This document shows positions 45,930-55,731 of a stretch of DNA of 64,000 nucleotides, in pieces. The position numbers were made by a program, and so were the translations under genes. Source of the stretch: a virus. Numbering within the stretch: the stretch's first letter is position 1; each line of letters opens with the position of its first letter. Under the pieces are notes generated by a model that had not been told where the DNA came from, did no database searches, and was given only the letters and a program-made list of their open reading frames with translations. The stretch lies in the IMG/VR virus record IMGVR_UViG_3300045119_000157, positions 1 through 64,000 of that record; one strand, given 5' to 3'.

Positions 45930-48900
45930 TGGCGATCGAACAGGAACTCGTACTCGACGCTTCCAGCGCCGAGGACGTCATCGCTCAGATCGACTCGCAG
46001 CTTTCGCAGGTCAGCGAAACGTTCAAGGTCGGGTTGGCCGACGCGCTCAGCGTGCTCGGCCAGCCGATCGTCGCCCCCGTCACCGCTGACGTCACCGAGG
46101 CGCAGGCGCAGCTAGCGGAGATCCAGACTCCGCCGCCGGTCGACATCCCGGTCGTCACCGACCTCGCGACCGTCGCCACGGAGATAGCGGCACTGGACGA
46201 GCAGCCGCCGATCGACCTGGCTGTCGACGCGGTCACCGCCCCGGCGGAGCAGTCCCTCACGGACCTTCACGACCAGCCGGACGTGTCGATCACCGCGGAC
46301 GCGGACACGGCTACCGCCGCGGCGGACATCGCCGCGCTGAGTGATGTTCAAACGGTCGACGTGCTCGTCGATGCGGACACGTCATCGGCGGTCACCTCGA
46401 TCGCGGAGGTCACGGCGGAGACACCGTCGACTTCGGTCACCGTCACCGCTGACACCGCCGACGCGACTGCCGCGATCGAGACGCTCGGGTCGGAGTCCGT
46501 CACCGCGATGGTCACCGCTGAAGCGGACACGTCGTCGGCGCAGGAGCAGCTATCCCTCCTGGACTCGCAGCCCGAGATCGTCGTTCCCGCTACGGCGGAC
46601 ACGTCCGCGGCGGAGACAGAGATCGCAGCGTTGCAGGCGCAACCGGACGTCACTGTCCCGGTCGACGCGAACACGGACGCGGCCGGGTCAGCCGTCGCAC
46701 AGTTCACGTCGGACGTGCCGACCGCGACGATCACGGTCGACGCGAACACCGACGCCGTGTCCGGCGACGTCGCCGCCGCGATCGGGGACATCCCGCAGGC
46801 GAACATCGACATTTCTGCGACGGTCGATGACTCGCAGGCCGTGTCGACGCTCGACTCGTTGCAGTCTCCGCCGCCGGTCGTGGTGCCAGTCGAGGCGGAT
46901 GACACGGCAGCGCAGGCCGCGATCGAGACGCTTCAGGCTCAACCGTCGGTCACGGTCACAGTCGAAGCCGACACGTCAGCGGCGGTCACCACTGTCAGCG
47001 ACTTCCAGTCGCAGCAGCCCGTCGTCATTCCCGTCGAGGCCGACGATTCGGCGGCGCAGACCACCATCGCGGGTCTAGCGGTCCAGCCGACCGTCACCGT
47101 TCCCGTCGAAGCCGACACTGGCACCGCTGCCGCGCAGATCGCTGACGTCGCTGGGAACACACCGTCGGCGTCCATCACGGTCGACGCGGACGTGTCCGCC
47201 GTGCCAGGCGAGATCGCTGACGCGTTCGGGAACCTCCCCGGCGCCGACGTGGTCATCACCGCCACAGCCGACACCGCCGACGCGACCGCCGAGATCAGCG
47301 CGCTCCAAGCGCAGCCGCCCATCACTGTCCCTGTCGAAGCGGACGTGTCCGGTGCCGTCTCCACCATCGACGAACTTCAGTCGCAGGCCACCATCACTGT
47401 CCCGGTCGAGGCGGACACCGCGAACGCTGCGGCGTCGCTCGACGCGTTGCAGGCGCAGCCGACGGTCACCGTCGAGACGACGGTCGATGACGCTGCCGCC
47501 GCCGCGGTCCTCGACTCACTTCAGACGCAGCCGACTGTCATCATTTCTGTTGAAGCGGATGATACGGCCGCCGCCGCGGTGCTGGAAACGTTGCAGTCCG
47601 AGCCGCCGGTCGTGCTCTCCGTCGAAGCCGACGATGCGGCCGCGGCGGCGGTGCTGGCCGGACTCGAACAGCCGCCGACCGTCACCGTCGAAGTCGACGC
47701 GAACATCGACGCGGCGTCGCAGGTCATCGACGGGCTACAAGCGCAGCAGCCCGTGTCGGTGGTGGTCGACGCGGACGTCACACAGGCGTCGTCCGCGATC
47801 GAGTCGCTTCAGGCGGTCACACCCGTCGATGTGCCCGTCATCGCGGACACCGGAGAAGCGTCAGCGTCGCTGGACACGCTTCAGGCGCAGCCGACGATCG
47901 TGGTCCCAGTCGACGCGGACACCGCGCAGATCACCGGAGCGATCGACGGGCTACAAGCGCAGCCTCCCGTCACGGTCCCTGTGGATGCGGACGTGTCCAG
48001 CGCGGACGCCACGATCGCCGGGTTACAGACGCAGGAAGCGGTCACGGTCCCCGTCGAAGCGGACATTGCCGGTGCCGACGCGACGCTCGCTGACCTTGCT
48101 GCGCCGCCGCCGATCGTCGTCACCGCTGACACTTCAGCCGTCCCCGGCGAAGTCGAGGATGTCGTCGGGAACCTTCCGAGCGGCACTGTCGATGTCACCG
48201 CTGTCATCGACGACGCGGAAGCGTCCGCCGCTCTCGACGCGCTCCACACGCAGCCGCCCGTCGACCTGTCCGCCACAGTCGACGACAGCGAAGCCGTCAC
48301 CGTCCTCGACGCGTTGCAGGCGCAGCCGACAGTGCAGGTGCCTGTCGAAGCGGACACGGTCGACGCGACCGCCGCGCTCGACGCCCTTCAGTCACAGCCG
48401 ACCGTCTCGATCACCGCCGACGCGGATACGGCCAGCGCCGTCGCGTCGCTCCACGAACTTGACGCTCAGCCGCCCGTCACCGTCATCGTGGACGCGGACA
48501 CGTCCACCGCGGCCACGACTATCGCGGCGCTCGAAGCGCAGCCGCCGGTCATCATCCAAGTCGAAGCGGACGACGCCGCAGCCGCCGCTTCCATCGCGGC
48601 GCTCGACGTCCAGTCGCCGATCATCATCCCCGTCGAAGCGGACACCGCTGTCGCCGACAGTGAGATCCAGCAGACGCAGTCCGACGCCGGACAGCAGCTA
48701 ACCATCCCGGTCGACGCGGACACGTCCACGGCTGACACCGAGATCGCAGCCGTCGCGGACACGGTGCCGTCGGCCACGATCCCGGTCGACGCGGACGTCA
48801 CCGCCGCCGAATCAGCGATCACCACGACCGCGGACACGGTGCCGTCAGCGGTCATCCCGGTCGACGCGGACACGTCCGCTGCGCTGTCCAGCCTGGACGA

Positions 48901-51900
48901 GGTCCGGTCCGTGGCGGAGCAGACGCTCACCGCTCCCGTCACGGCGGACACTTCCGAAGCCGAACAGCTAATCCTCGGGCTTGATAACCCGGACCCCATC
49001 GTGGTCCCCGTCACGGCGGACACGACCGAAGCGATCACAGAAATCCAGGCCGCGCAGGACGAAGCACAGCAGCCGGTCGACATCCCGGTCACAGCAGACA
49101 CGTCCGGCGCATCATCCGGTGTCGATGCCCTGAAGGGTTCCGTGACCGGCCTCGGTGCCGCAGTCGGGATCGGTGAAGGCTCGGTCAAGGGACTCATCGG
49201 AGCGTTCGGTGACATGGGACCGGCCGCGGAGGCCACGGCGGGCGGTGTCCTCGCGGTCGGCGCGGCGACGGCCGCGTTCTTCAGCCACGGCCTCGACGCC
49301 GTGTCTGCTGGACAGCATTTCGATCTAATCCTCGGTGACCTCGCGGAGTCGGCGCAGCACGTAAACGTCCTCGGGCTGAACACCTCTCTCGACCAGTTGG
49401 GGATCACGTTCGGGTCGACCGGCTCGCAGATGGAGAACGCCACCTCGAAGCTCGTGCAGTTCGCGGTGAACAGCGGCAAGTCGAAGGATCAGGCGCTTCA
49501 GTTCGCGCAGAACATCACGGCACTGTCAGCGCGTGCGATCTCGCTGAACCCGGCACTCGGTGATCTAGCGGACGTTACCGACAGTCTCGGTCTACGAATC
49601 GGTCGAGGCGGACGGTTCGCTCAACAGTTCGGTCTCGACCTTTCGACAGCGGAAATCCAGACCCGAGCGTTCTCGGACACAGGCAAGTCGTCGGCGTCGG
49701 ATCTGACGTTCATGGAGAAGGCGATCGCGGCCACCGAAGTCGCGGCCGAGAAATACGGCGGCACGCTCGCCGGGACCGTCGCTGCTGGATCCCATAACGC
49801 TGCTATCGAACTCGAATCGCTGAAGGCGTCCTTCACGGAAGCGGCCGAGAAGATCGGTGAACCGCTCGTCGCTCCGGTCATCGCGCTCCTTCAGCAGAGC
49901 ATCCCGATCGCGGAGGAGTTCGGGCAGACCCTCGGGTTAGTCGCTGAGGACGTGCTCCCTATCTTGCAGGCCGCGCTCGACGCGATCGGACCGCCGATCG
50001 GGCTGATCGCTGACGCACTCCAACTCGTGAACCCGGCGCTCGAAGCGTTCGCGAACGTGATCGGGAGCATCCCCGCCCCGATCATCGACGCTGGCGTCGC
50101 TATCGCCGCTCTCGTCGTCGGGTCGGACATTCTCGTCGGTGTCTTCCTCTCGATCCCCGAACTGATCGCAGGAGCGTTCGCCGCGATCGGTGGAGTGATC
50201 GACTCGGCCGTGGTCGCGATCGCTGCGGCTAACCCGGTGATCCTCGGGATCGCTGCGGCCATCGCGGTCGTCGTCTCCGCGATCAGCATCTTCGACGGGT
50301 CACTGTTCGGGGAGACGAAGTTCCACGATGACGTCACCGACGCCATCGACAGGCAGGTCACGTCCCTCAGCGATCTGAGCACCGCGACCCGAGACAGCGT
50401 CGAAGCGACCGTGGACACCGCAGCCAAGACCGGCGACTTCGCCGATCGTCTGAACGCGGCAGGCGTGTCCATCGACGACCTCACGAACGCGCTCATCGAC
50501 GGCGGCGACGCGTTCAAGACCTATGCCGACAAGATCCTGATCGCCGCGATCGCTAACGGGGCGAGCTTCGACACCGTCAAGAACCTCGCCGGTGAACTAC
50601 AGCACCTAAAGCAGGAGACGGAAGACACCGCACAGTCGACCCTCGACCATGCTGTCGCGGCTAAGCAGATCACAGCTGAACAGGAAAAGCAGGAGATCGC
50701 CACGCACGGCGTCGTCGGCGCGCTCGCTGATCTTCAGCCGCAGATCGACGCGGCGACGCAAGGCCAGAAGGACCAGGCCGACGCGGCCGCGGCGAACGTG
50801 CAGCAGCAGAACAAGCTCACCGACGCATACAACGCGCTCGGCACCGCAGCCCCGGCGGTAGCCGCATCCCTCGCCGCGATCGCGTCGAGTTCGGCGGACA
50901 CGAGCAGCGCGCTCGGGTTCTTCGCGATCTCGGTGCAGCAAGCGAACCTTTCCACCGATCAGTTGCAGGCCGTGGCGGACCACCTCGGGGTCAGCGTCGA
51001 CCAGCTAAAGGCGTTCGTGAAGGGAGTGAACGACGAACTCGACAACTTCGTGAAGGGCGCCACCTCGAAGCTGCCGACGATCCAGACAGCCATCGACGAC
51101 GCGCTCGATCCGTCGAAGCGCCCGAAGCCGGTGATCGTCGACCCGAAGGCGCTGGAAGCCCAGTTCCAACAGGTGATCGATGACACCAACGCGTTCAATC
51201 TTCGGATCGCGTTCCTTCAGCAGCAGGGGTTCAACAACCTCGCGGGCGCGGCCGCTACCGCGGGACCGGAGTTCACTAAGGGTCTTGTCGATGCGATCCA
51301 GTCGGGCGGACCGGATGTCGGTGCGGCGATGGATAAGACCGTCGGCGCGGCGAATCAGGTGGTGGCGAATGAGCCGGACAAGCTGCGGACGGCCGGGTTC
51401 CAGATCATCGACGCGACGGGTCAGATCTTCTCGACTGCGGCGGCGACGATCGGTCCGAACTTCACGGTCGCGAAGGGTGTCCAGACCGGACTCGATACGG
51501 CAGCGTCGGTCCTGTTCGGTAACACGTCCGTGTCCGGTGCGGCTCAAACGTCAGCGCAGAACACGGCGGCGGCGTACAGCGCCGGGATGACGCTCGACCA
51601 AGCCGTCCAGAACGGACTCGTTCAAGCCGGGAAAGTCTTCGGGGGACCGGACGCCATCGTCGCTGGACAGTCCGCAGAGAAGGCCGCCGAGGCGATGGCG
51701 CAGAGCTTCGGGCAAGGTCTGACGTTGGAGCAGTCCGTCGAACTGGGACTCACGACAGTCGGGACCGTGTTCGGCGGTCCGAGCGCGAACGTGGCGGGCC
51801 AGTCCGCGCAGACCGCTGCGGCGAACGTCGCGGCTAGCTGGGGTGACGGTCTGACGTTGGAGCAGGCGACGGAACTCGGCATCCAGAACGTGCCCGGTGT

Positions 51901-53380
51901 CATCAAGAAGTCGACGGACTCGTCCGTCGCCCCGGCTGCTCAGGCGGCGGGAACGCAGACGGCGGGGAGTTTCAGTACCGGACTCGCCGGGGCGCCCGGC
52001 CAGGCGCAGCAGGTGTTCACTCAGGTCGGTACGGGCATCGTCGGGTCCGCTGAACCTCTGAGCATCCTGGCTGCGACGGCCGGAGGAATCATCGGGAAGG
52101 AGTTCTCGAAGGGTGTCGGGTCCGGCATCTCTGACGCGGACAGTGTGAACACGTCCGGCACGAACCTGATCGACGCGATGGTCGAGATCTTCACTCCGCA
52201 GGCGACCGCGGCGGGCACGTTCATCGGGGCGGTGTTCGATAACGGCATCGGTGCTGGTATCGGTGATGCGGGCACGATCGGCGCGCAGGGGACGACCCTG
52301 TTCGATGCGATGGCGGAGGTGTTCACGCCGGAGGCGGTAGCGGCGGGCACGACGGTCGGAGCGGCGTTCGTTGGCGGCATGTCCCTCGGGATCGCGACGA
52401 CAGGCGATATCGGTCCGCAGGGCATCGCTGTGATCGACGCGACGTCTCAGGTGCTTTCCGTCACGGCTATGGCCGACGGGCGTCTCGTCGGTTTGGCGTT
52501 CGACGCTGGCATCGGTGCGGGACTGATCGAACGGTCCGGTGCCGTGTCGGCCGTCGCTCAGGCTGAGATCGAGATCGCGGCGACGAGCGCTGGGCACACG
52601 GCAGAGGAGGGCGGCGTCCTCGTCGGGAGGATCTACTCCGAAGCGACGGCTGTGGGCATCGAGTCGCAGGGCAACTTCGTGGAACAGGCCGCGCAGGACA
52701 CGATCGGCGCGGCAGCGATCGACGCCGGGAACTTCGCGGGCGCGGCGGGCATCCTCGTCGGCCGCACGTTCGATGAGGGCGTCACCGTCGGAATGGTGCA
52801 GCAGGTCGGGAACATCGCCGGGATCGCGGATGAGGTGACCGCCGCCGCGGCCGGATCCGCGGCCGGGTTCGCGTTCCAGGCGGGACGGTTCGTCGGCGGC
52901 GAGTTCGACCTCGGCCTGGCCGAGGGCATGATCCAGTTCTCGGGCGGCGTGCAGCAGGCCGCGGCGGCAGCGGTGAACGCAGCCGAAGCAGCAGCGCGGG
53001 CGGCGGCGGGCGCTCATTCCCCGTCGCTGCTGTTCGCTGAACTCGGGAAGGACATCAGCGACGGCATCGCCGCCGGGATCACGTCCCGCCAGTCCGCGGT
53101 GACATCCGCCGTGTCCGGTGTCGTGAAGGCCGCAGCGAACACGCCGGTCACGGCGGTCGCGTCAGTGCCGTTCACCGGGCTTCAGGCGGCGGCGGGATCC
53201 GCGGCGACAGGCGACGCGCCGGTCACGATCGGTCCCTTCACCATTGACGTGCAGGCACCGCCGGGGATGACGACACAGCAGGCAGCCGCACTCGGGCAGA
53301 CCATCGGAGACTCGATCGTGGACCGGATCACACCCGCAGCGGCACGCCGGTTGACGACCGCTACACGGGTCGCGTCCTGA
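45929..53380 (+). CDS. Tape measure protein with a very long repeat array, 2483 aa
   Basis: ATG 45929. Residues 1-49 are a leading helix. About 50-1070 are some 42 units of about 24 residues built as PVEADTSAA, a helix and LQAQP, then VTV (see repeat). From 1071 the usual tape measure regions follow: a Gly-rich hydrophobic part, helices, hydrophobic membrane-like segments around 1350-1460 (IIDAGVAIAALVVGSDILVG, VILGIAAAIAVVVSAI) and a Gly-rich end with GAHSPSLLFAELGKDI. Tape measures set tail length and help DNA entry. This length predicts a long tail if all residues count. Confidence 0.9.
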   Translation: MAIEQELVLDASSAEDVIAQIDSQLSQVSETFKVGLADALSVLGQPIVAPVTADVTEAQAQLAEIQTPPPVDIPVVTDLATVATEIAALDEQPPIDLAVDAVTAPAEQSLTDLHDQPDVSITADADTATAAADIAALSDVQTVDVLVDADTSSAVTSIAEVTAETPSTSVTVTADTADATAAIETLGSESVTAMVTAEADTSSAQEQLSLLDSQPEIVVPATADTSAAETEIAALQAQPDVTVPVDANTDAAGSAVAQFTSDVPTATITVDANTDAVSGDVAAAIGDIPQANIDISATVDDSQAVSTLDSLQSPPPVVVPVEADDTAAQAAIETLQAQPSVTVTVEADTSAAVTTVSDFQSQQPVVIPVEADDSAAQTTIAGLAVQPTVTVPVEADTGTAAAQIADVAGNTPSASITVDADVSAVPGEIADAFGNLPGADVVITATADTADATAEISALQAQPPITVPVEADVSGAVSTIDELQSQATITVPVEADTANAAASLDALQAQPTVTVETTVDDAAAAAVLDSLQTQPTVIISVEADDTAAAAVLETLQSEPPVVLSVEADDAAAAAVLAGLEQPPTVTVEVDANIDAASQVIDGLQAQQPVSVVVDADVTQASSAIESLQAVTPVDVPVIADTGEASASLDTLQAQPTIVVPVDADTAQITGAIDGLQAQPPVTVPVDADVSSADATIAGLQTQEAVTVPVEADIAGADATLADLAAPPPIVVTADTSAVPGEVEDVVGNLPSGTVDVTAVIDDAEASAALDALHTQPPVDLSATVDDSEAVTVLDALQAQPTVQVPVEADTVDATAALDALQSQPTVSITADADTASAVASLHELDAQPPVTVIVDADTSTAATTIAALEAQPPVIIQVEADDAAAAASIAALDVQSPIIIPVEADTAVADSEIQQTQSDAGQQLTIPVDADTSTADTEIAAVADTVPSATIPVDADVTAAESAITTTADTVPSAVIPVDADTSAALSSLDEVRSVAEQTLTAPVTADTSEAEQLILGLDNPDPIVVPVTADTTEAITEIQAAQDEAQQPVDIPVTADTSGASSGVDALKGSVTGLGAAVGIGEGSVKGLIGAFGDMGPAAEATAGGVLAVGAATAAFFSHGLDAVSAGQHFDLILGDLAESAQHVNVLGLNTSLDQLGITFGSTGSQMENATSKLVQFAVNSGKSKDQALQFAQNITALSARAISLNPALGDLADVTDSLGLRIGRGGRFAQQFGLDLSTAEIQTRAFSDTGKSSASDLTFMEKAIAATEVAAEKYGGTLAGTVAAGSHNAAIELESLKASFTEAAEKIGEPLVAPVIALLQQSIPIAEEFGQTLGLVAEDVLPILQAALDAIGPPIGLIADALQLVNPALEAFANVIGSIPAPIIDAGVAIAALVVGSDILVGVFLSIPELIAGAFAAIGGVIDSAVVAIAAANPVILGIAAAIAVVVSAISIFDGSLFGETKFHDDVTDAIDRQVTSLSDLSTATRDSVEATVDTAAKTGDFADRLNAAGVSIDDLTNALIDGGDAFKTYADKILIAAIANGASFDTVKNLAGELQHLKQETEDTAQSTLDHAVAAKQITAEQEKQEIATHGVVGALADLQPQIDAATQGQKDQADAAAANVQQQNKLTDAYNALGTAAPAVAASLAAIASSSADTSSALGFFAISVQQANLSTDQLQAVADHLGVSVDQLKAFVKGVNDELDNFVKGATSKLPTIQTAIDDALDPSKRPKPVIVDPKALEAQFQQVIDDTNAFNLRIAFLQQQGFNNLAGAAATAGPEFTKGLVDAIQSGGPDVGAAMDKTVGAANQVVANEPDKLRTAGFQIIDATGQIFSTAAATIGPNFTVAKGVQTGLDTAASVLFGNTSVSGAAQTSAQNTAAAYSAGMTLDQAVQNGLVQAGKVFGGPDAIVAGQSAEKAAEAMAQSFGQGLTLEQSVELGLTTVGTVFGGPSANVAGQSAQTAAANVAASWGDGLTLEQATELGIQNVPGVIKKSTDSSVAPAAQAAGTQTAGSFSTGLAGAPGQAQQVFTQVGTGIVGSAEPLSILAATAGGIIGKEFSKGVGSGISDADSVNTSGTNLIDAMVEIFTPQATAAGTFIGAVFDNGIGAGIGDAGTIGAQGTTLFDAMAEVFTPEAVAAGTTVGAAFVGGMSLGIATTGDIGPQGIAVIDATSQVLSVTAMADGRLVGLAFDAGIGAGLIERSGAVSAVAQAEIEIAATSAGHTAEEGGVLVGRIYSEATAVGIESQGNFVEQAAQDTIGAAAIDAGNFAGAAGILVGRTFDEGVTVGMVQQVGNIAGIADEVTAAAAGSAAGFAFQAGRFVGGEFDLGLAEGMIQFSGGVQQAAAAAVNAAEAAARAAAGAHSPSLLFAELGKDISDGIAAGITSRQSAVTSAVSGVVKAAANTPVTAVASVPFTGLQAAAGSAATGDAPVTIGPFTIDVQAPPGMTTQQAAALGQTIGDSIVDRITPAAARRLTTATRVAS
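46076..49137 (+). repeat. Tape measure repeat array, about 42 units of 72 bp
   Basis: Each unit encodes the pattern [P/T/S]-V-x-A-D-x-x-x-A, a helix, then L-x-x-Q-P and a strand. Units are not exact copies at DNA level, so the array is old and maintained at protein level. The pattern is clearly coding, not CRISPR. Confidence 0.85.
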
Positions 53381-53381
53381 C

Positions 53382-55730
53382 ATGCCCGGCAACGTTTGGA
53401 ACCCGGCTGCACCTTCGATCCTCGGGTTCGAATGGCTCGTCGACACGTACGGCACGACGGGTGTCCCGTACGCGCAGCGGATCCGGTCGACGGGAGCGGA
53501 GACGATCAACCGTCTCGACTCGCTCGCCGGTCCGACCGTGTCGGACTCGTCGCGGCTTTTCGCCGAGATCATCACGGCGGGAAACGAGGTCCCGTCCGGC
53601 AGCGTGCAGGTCGCGAAGTACGAGCCGAACAGTGACGTCCTCGTCACGAACTGGACGTCCTCGGGGCTGACGACGACGAACCTGTACACGTTCATCGACG
53701 AGGGCGTCGACACGTACAACGTGGCCGACTGGATCACCGCTCCCGGCTCCCTGGCGAACAGCTACAAGATGTCGTTCGGGTCGGCCGGGTTCTCGTCGTC
53801 GGCGCGGGTGCTGAACGTGACGTTCCGGATGCGTGCCGCGGTGCAGTCCGCGGGCGGCGGCATCGTGGAGGTGTCGTTCATGCAGCGCGCCAGCGGGACA
53901 CGCTGGAAGCCGTTCGGGTGGCAGGCGTCATGCTCCGCGATCTACTCCGCGTCGCAGCTATTCGAAATCGACCTCGGGGAAGTGAACCCGGCGACCGGGC
54001 TGCCGTGGACGCCCGTCGACATTCAGGGGTTCGACAACGGCACGTCGGTCAACTGCATGGAGTTGGAGGCGGCGTCGGGGAACCCGGCGAACGTGATCGT
54101 GATCGCGTGCGAGCTTCAGGTCACCTACCAGACGGTCGAGAACCGGGTCGCGTGCGCGGTGCGGAAGAAGTCGGACACGGTGAACAGGTTCCCGGCGTTC
54201 TGTGCGCTCCCGACGGCGGGCGCGACGTGGGCGAAGCCAGCGTCCGGTGACTTCACGGTCATGTACCGGCAGCCGCACGACACGTTCGGTCCCGTGTCAC
54301 CGCAGCAGTTCACGCTTCAATGGTTGGCGTCAGCGACGCAGGATTGTGTCGTGCCCGGTGTCGTGTCCGCGTATCCGTCCGTCGACATGTACGGGCAGAT
54401 AACCGCGGTCGACTTCACCGGGGCGACGAACTCGCGCACGAACGCTGTGCTGCTGTGGAACAGCGGTCCCGCGATCTCGAACGATTCGCTCCCGTACGCG
54501 CTCGCGACTGACACGGCGCACGGCCCGTACATCGACGCGTTCACCACGATCCAGCAGACCTTCACGGGCGGGACGGGCAGCTACTCGTTCATCAAGCTGA
54601 TCCTCGACCCGCAGGCCGCGACGGCGGCGCTGCTAGTGAAGATCAAACGGGTCAGCGACAACGCACAGTTCGGTTCGACGATCACGATCCAGGCGAACGA
54701 CGTGGCGCTCGACACGCCGACAGCGGGGAACTGGCGGGTGTGGACGGACACGTTCCTCACTCCGGCCACGCTCGTCGCGGGGACGCGGTATTACGTCGAG
54801 TTGTCGACGGCGGACATCAGCCCGTTCGGTACCGGGTGGCACACGGTCCTGTCCGGTGACAGCGGCCTCGCGGGCGGACCGGCGACGTTCCAGGGGACCA
54901 CCGATTTCGCGATCGTGGCGGGCGTGTCGAAGACCGATTTCGACATGCCGTTCAAGCTGATCATCCCGCCCGCCGCGCCGACTGGCCTGCTCGCCGCGAT
55001 CACGCAGACCACGAACCACATCAACGCTCCCATGCAGGGCTGCGTCCCCGGCACCATCTCCGCAGCGGTCGTCGGGTGGACTGGCACTGCGCTCGGCGGC
55101 GGGTTCGGCGCATACCGGCTTCAGCGGGGCGTCGCGTCGGAGGGGATATGGGCCGACATTGCGGTCATCAACGAGGAGTCGACGCACACCTTCACCGACT
55201 ACGAACTGGTCCGCACCGTCGAGCAGCAGTACCGGCTCCGTGTCGAACGGAGCGACGGTGTCACGTCCGCCTGGTCCGCTCCGTCGTCGTCAGTGGTGGC
55301 TCCGGTGACGGGCTGCGAAATGCTGTTCGTGTCGAACGTCGACCCGCTCCTCAACTGCGCGTACGACTACGAGCCAGGGTTGGAGTACACGTTCGTCGCT
55401 CCGCAGCGGGATGAGATCGTCGAGATCTACGGGTCGAACTTCGCGGTCGCGTTCATGGAACCCGAGGACGCTGGCATCACCATCGCGGCACGGCTCGTCG
55501 TGAACTTCGGGGTCGTGCCGAACGTGCGGGACGTGTCGATCTTTGACCCGATCCGGGTCATCAGCCGTGCACCGTTGCCGTACGTGTGCGTCATGGACTA
55601 CGTCGGGAACCAGTTCTTCGCTCACGTCCAGCTAATGAAGGGCGAGTGGGACGCCCCGAACGCGCACTCGTACCACGGCGATATTCAGATAACGCAGGTG
55701 TCAGGCATCCCGTCCCCCGCGGTCATCTGA
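53382..55730 (+). CDS. Minor tail protein (distal tail-like), 782 aa
   Basis: ATG 53382, one base after the tape measure stop. The start GNVWNPAAPSILGFEWLVDT and strand-rich core fit minor tail proteins that follow the tape measure. About residues 535-640 (PPAAPTGLLAAITQTT, then YRLQRGVASEG and EQQYRLRVERSDG) are a fibronectin III-like domain. Several Cys and a final strand-rich region. It probably makes the distal tail ring with attached carbohydrate-binding modules. Confidence 0.7.
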   Translation: MPGNVWNPAAPSILGFEWLVDTYGTTGVPYAQRIRSTGAETINRLDSLAGPTVSDSSRLFAEIITAGNEVPSGSVQVAKYEPNSDVLVTNWTSSGLTTTNLYTFIDEGVDTYNVADWITAPGSLANSYKMSFGSAGFSSSARVLNVTFRMRAAVQSAGGGIVEVSFMQRASGTRWKPFGWQASCSAIYSASQLFEIDLGEVNPATGLPWTPVDIQGFDNGTSVNCMELEAASGNPANVIVIACELQVTYQTVENRVACAVRKKSDTVNRFPAFCALPTAGATWAKPASGDFTVMYRQPHDTFGPVSPQQFTLQWLASATQDCVVPGVVSAYPSVDMYGQITAVDFTGATNSRTNAVLLWNSGPAISNDSLPYALATDTAHGPYIDAFTTIQQTFTGGTGSYSFIKLILDPQAATAALLVKIKRVSDNAQFGSTITIQANDVALDTPTAGNWRVWTDTFLTPATLVAGTRYYVELSTADISPFGTGWHTVLSGDSGLAGGPATFQGTTDFAIVAGVSKTDFDMPFKLIIPPAAPTGLLAAITQTTNHINAPMQGCVPGTISAAVVGWTGTALGGGFGAYRLQRGVASEGIWADIAVINEESTHTFTDYELVRTVEQQYRLRVERSDGVTSAWSAPSSSVVAPVTGCEMLFVSNVDPLLNCAYDYEPGLEYTFVAPQRDEIVEIYGSNFAVAFMEPEDAGITIAARLVVNFGVVPNVRDVSIFDPIRVISRAPLPYVCVMDYVGNQFFAHVQLMKGEWDAPNAHSYHGDIQITQVSGIPSPAVI

Positions 55731-55731
55731 C

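Noticed and set aside
46076-49137. Regular repeats that could suggest a CRISPR array or satellite DNA
   Set aside because: The repeats are 72-bp coding units in one frame of the tape measure gene with divergent DNA and conserved protein pattern; there are no spacer units or cas genes.
53424-53435. GGGTTCGAATGG resembling the T-loop of a tRNA
   Set aside because: It lies in the frame of the minor tail protein (ILGFEW), with no matching acceptor, anticodon or D-arm around it. I found no tRNA genes in the window.
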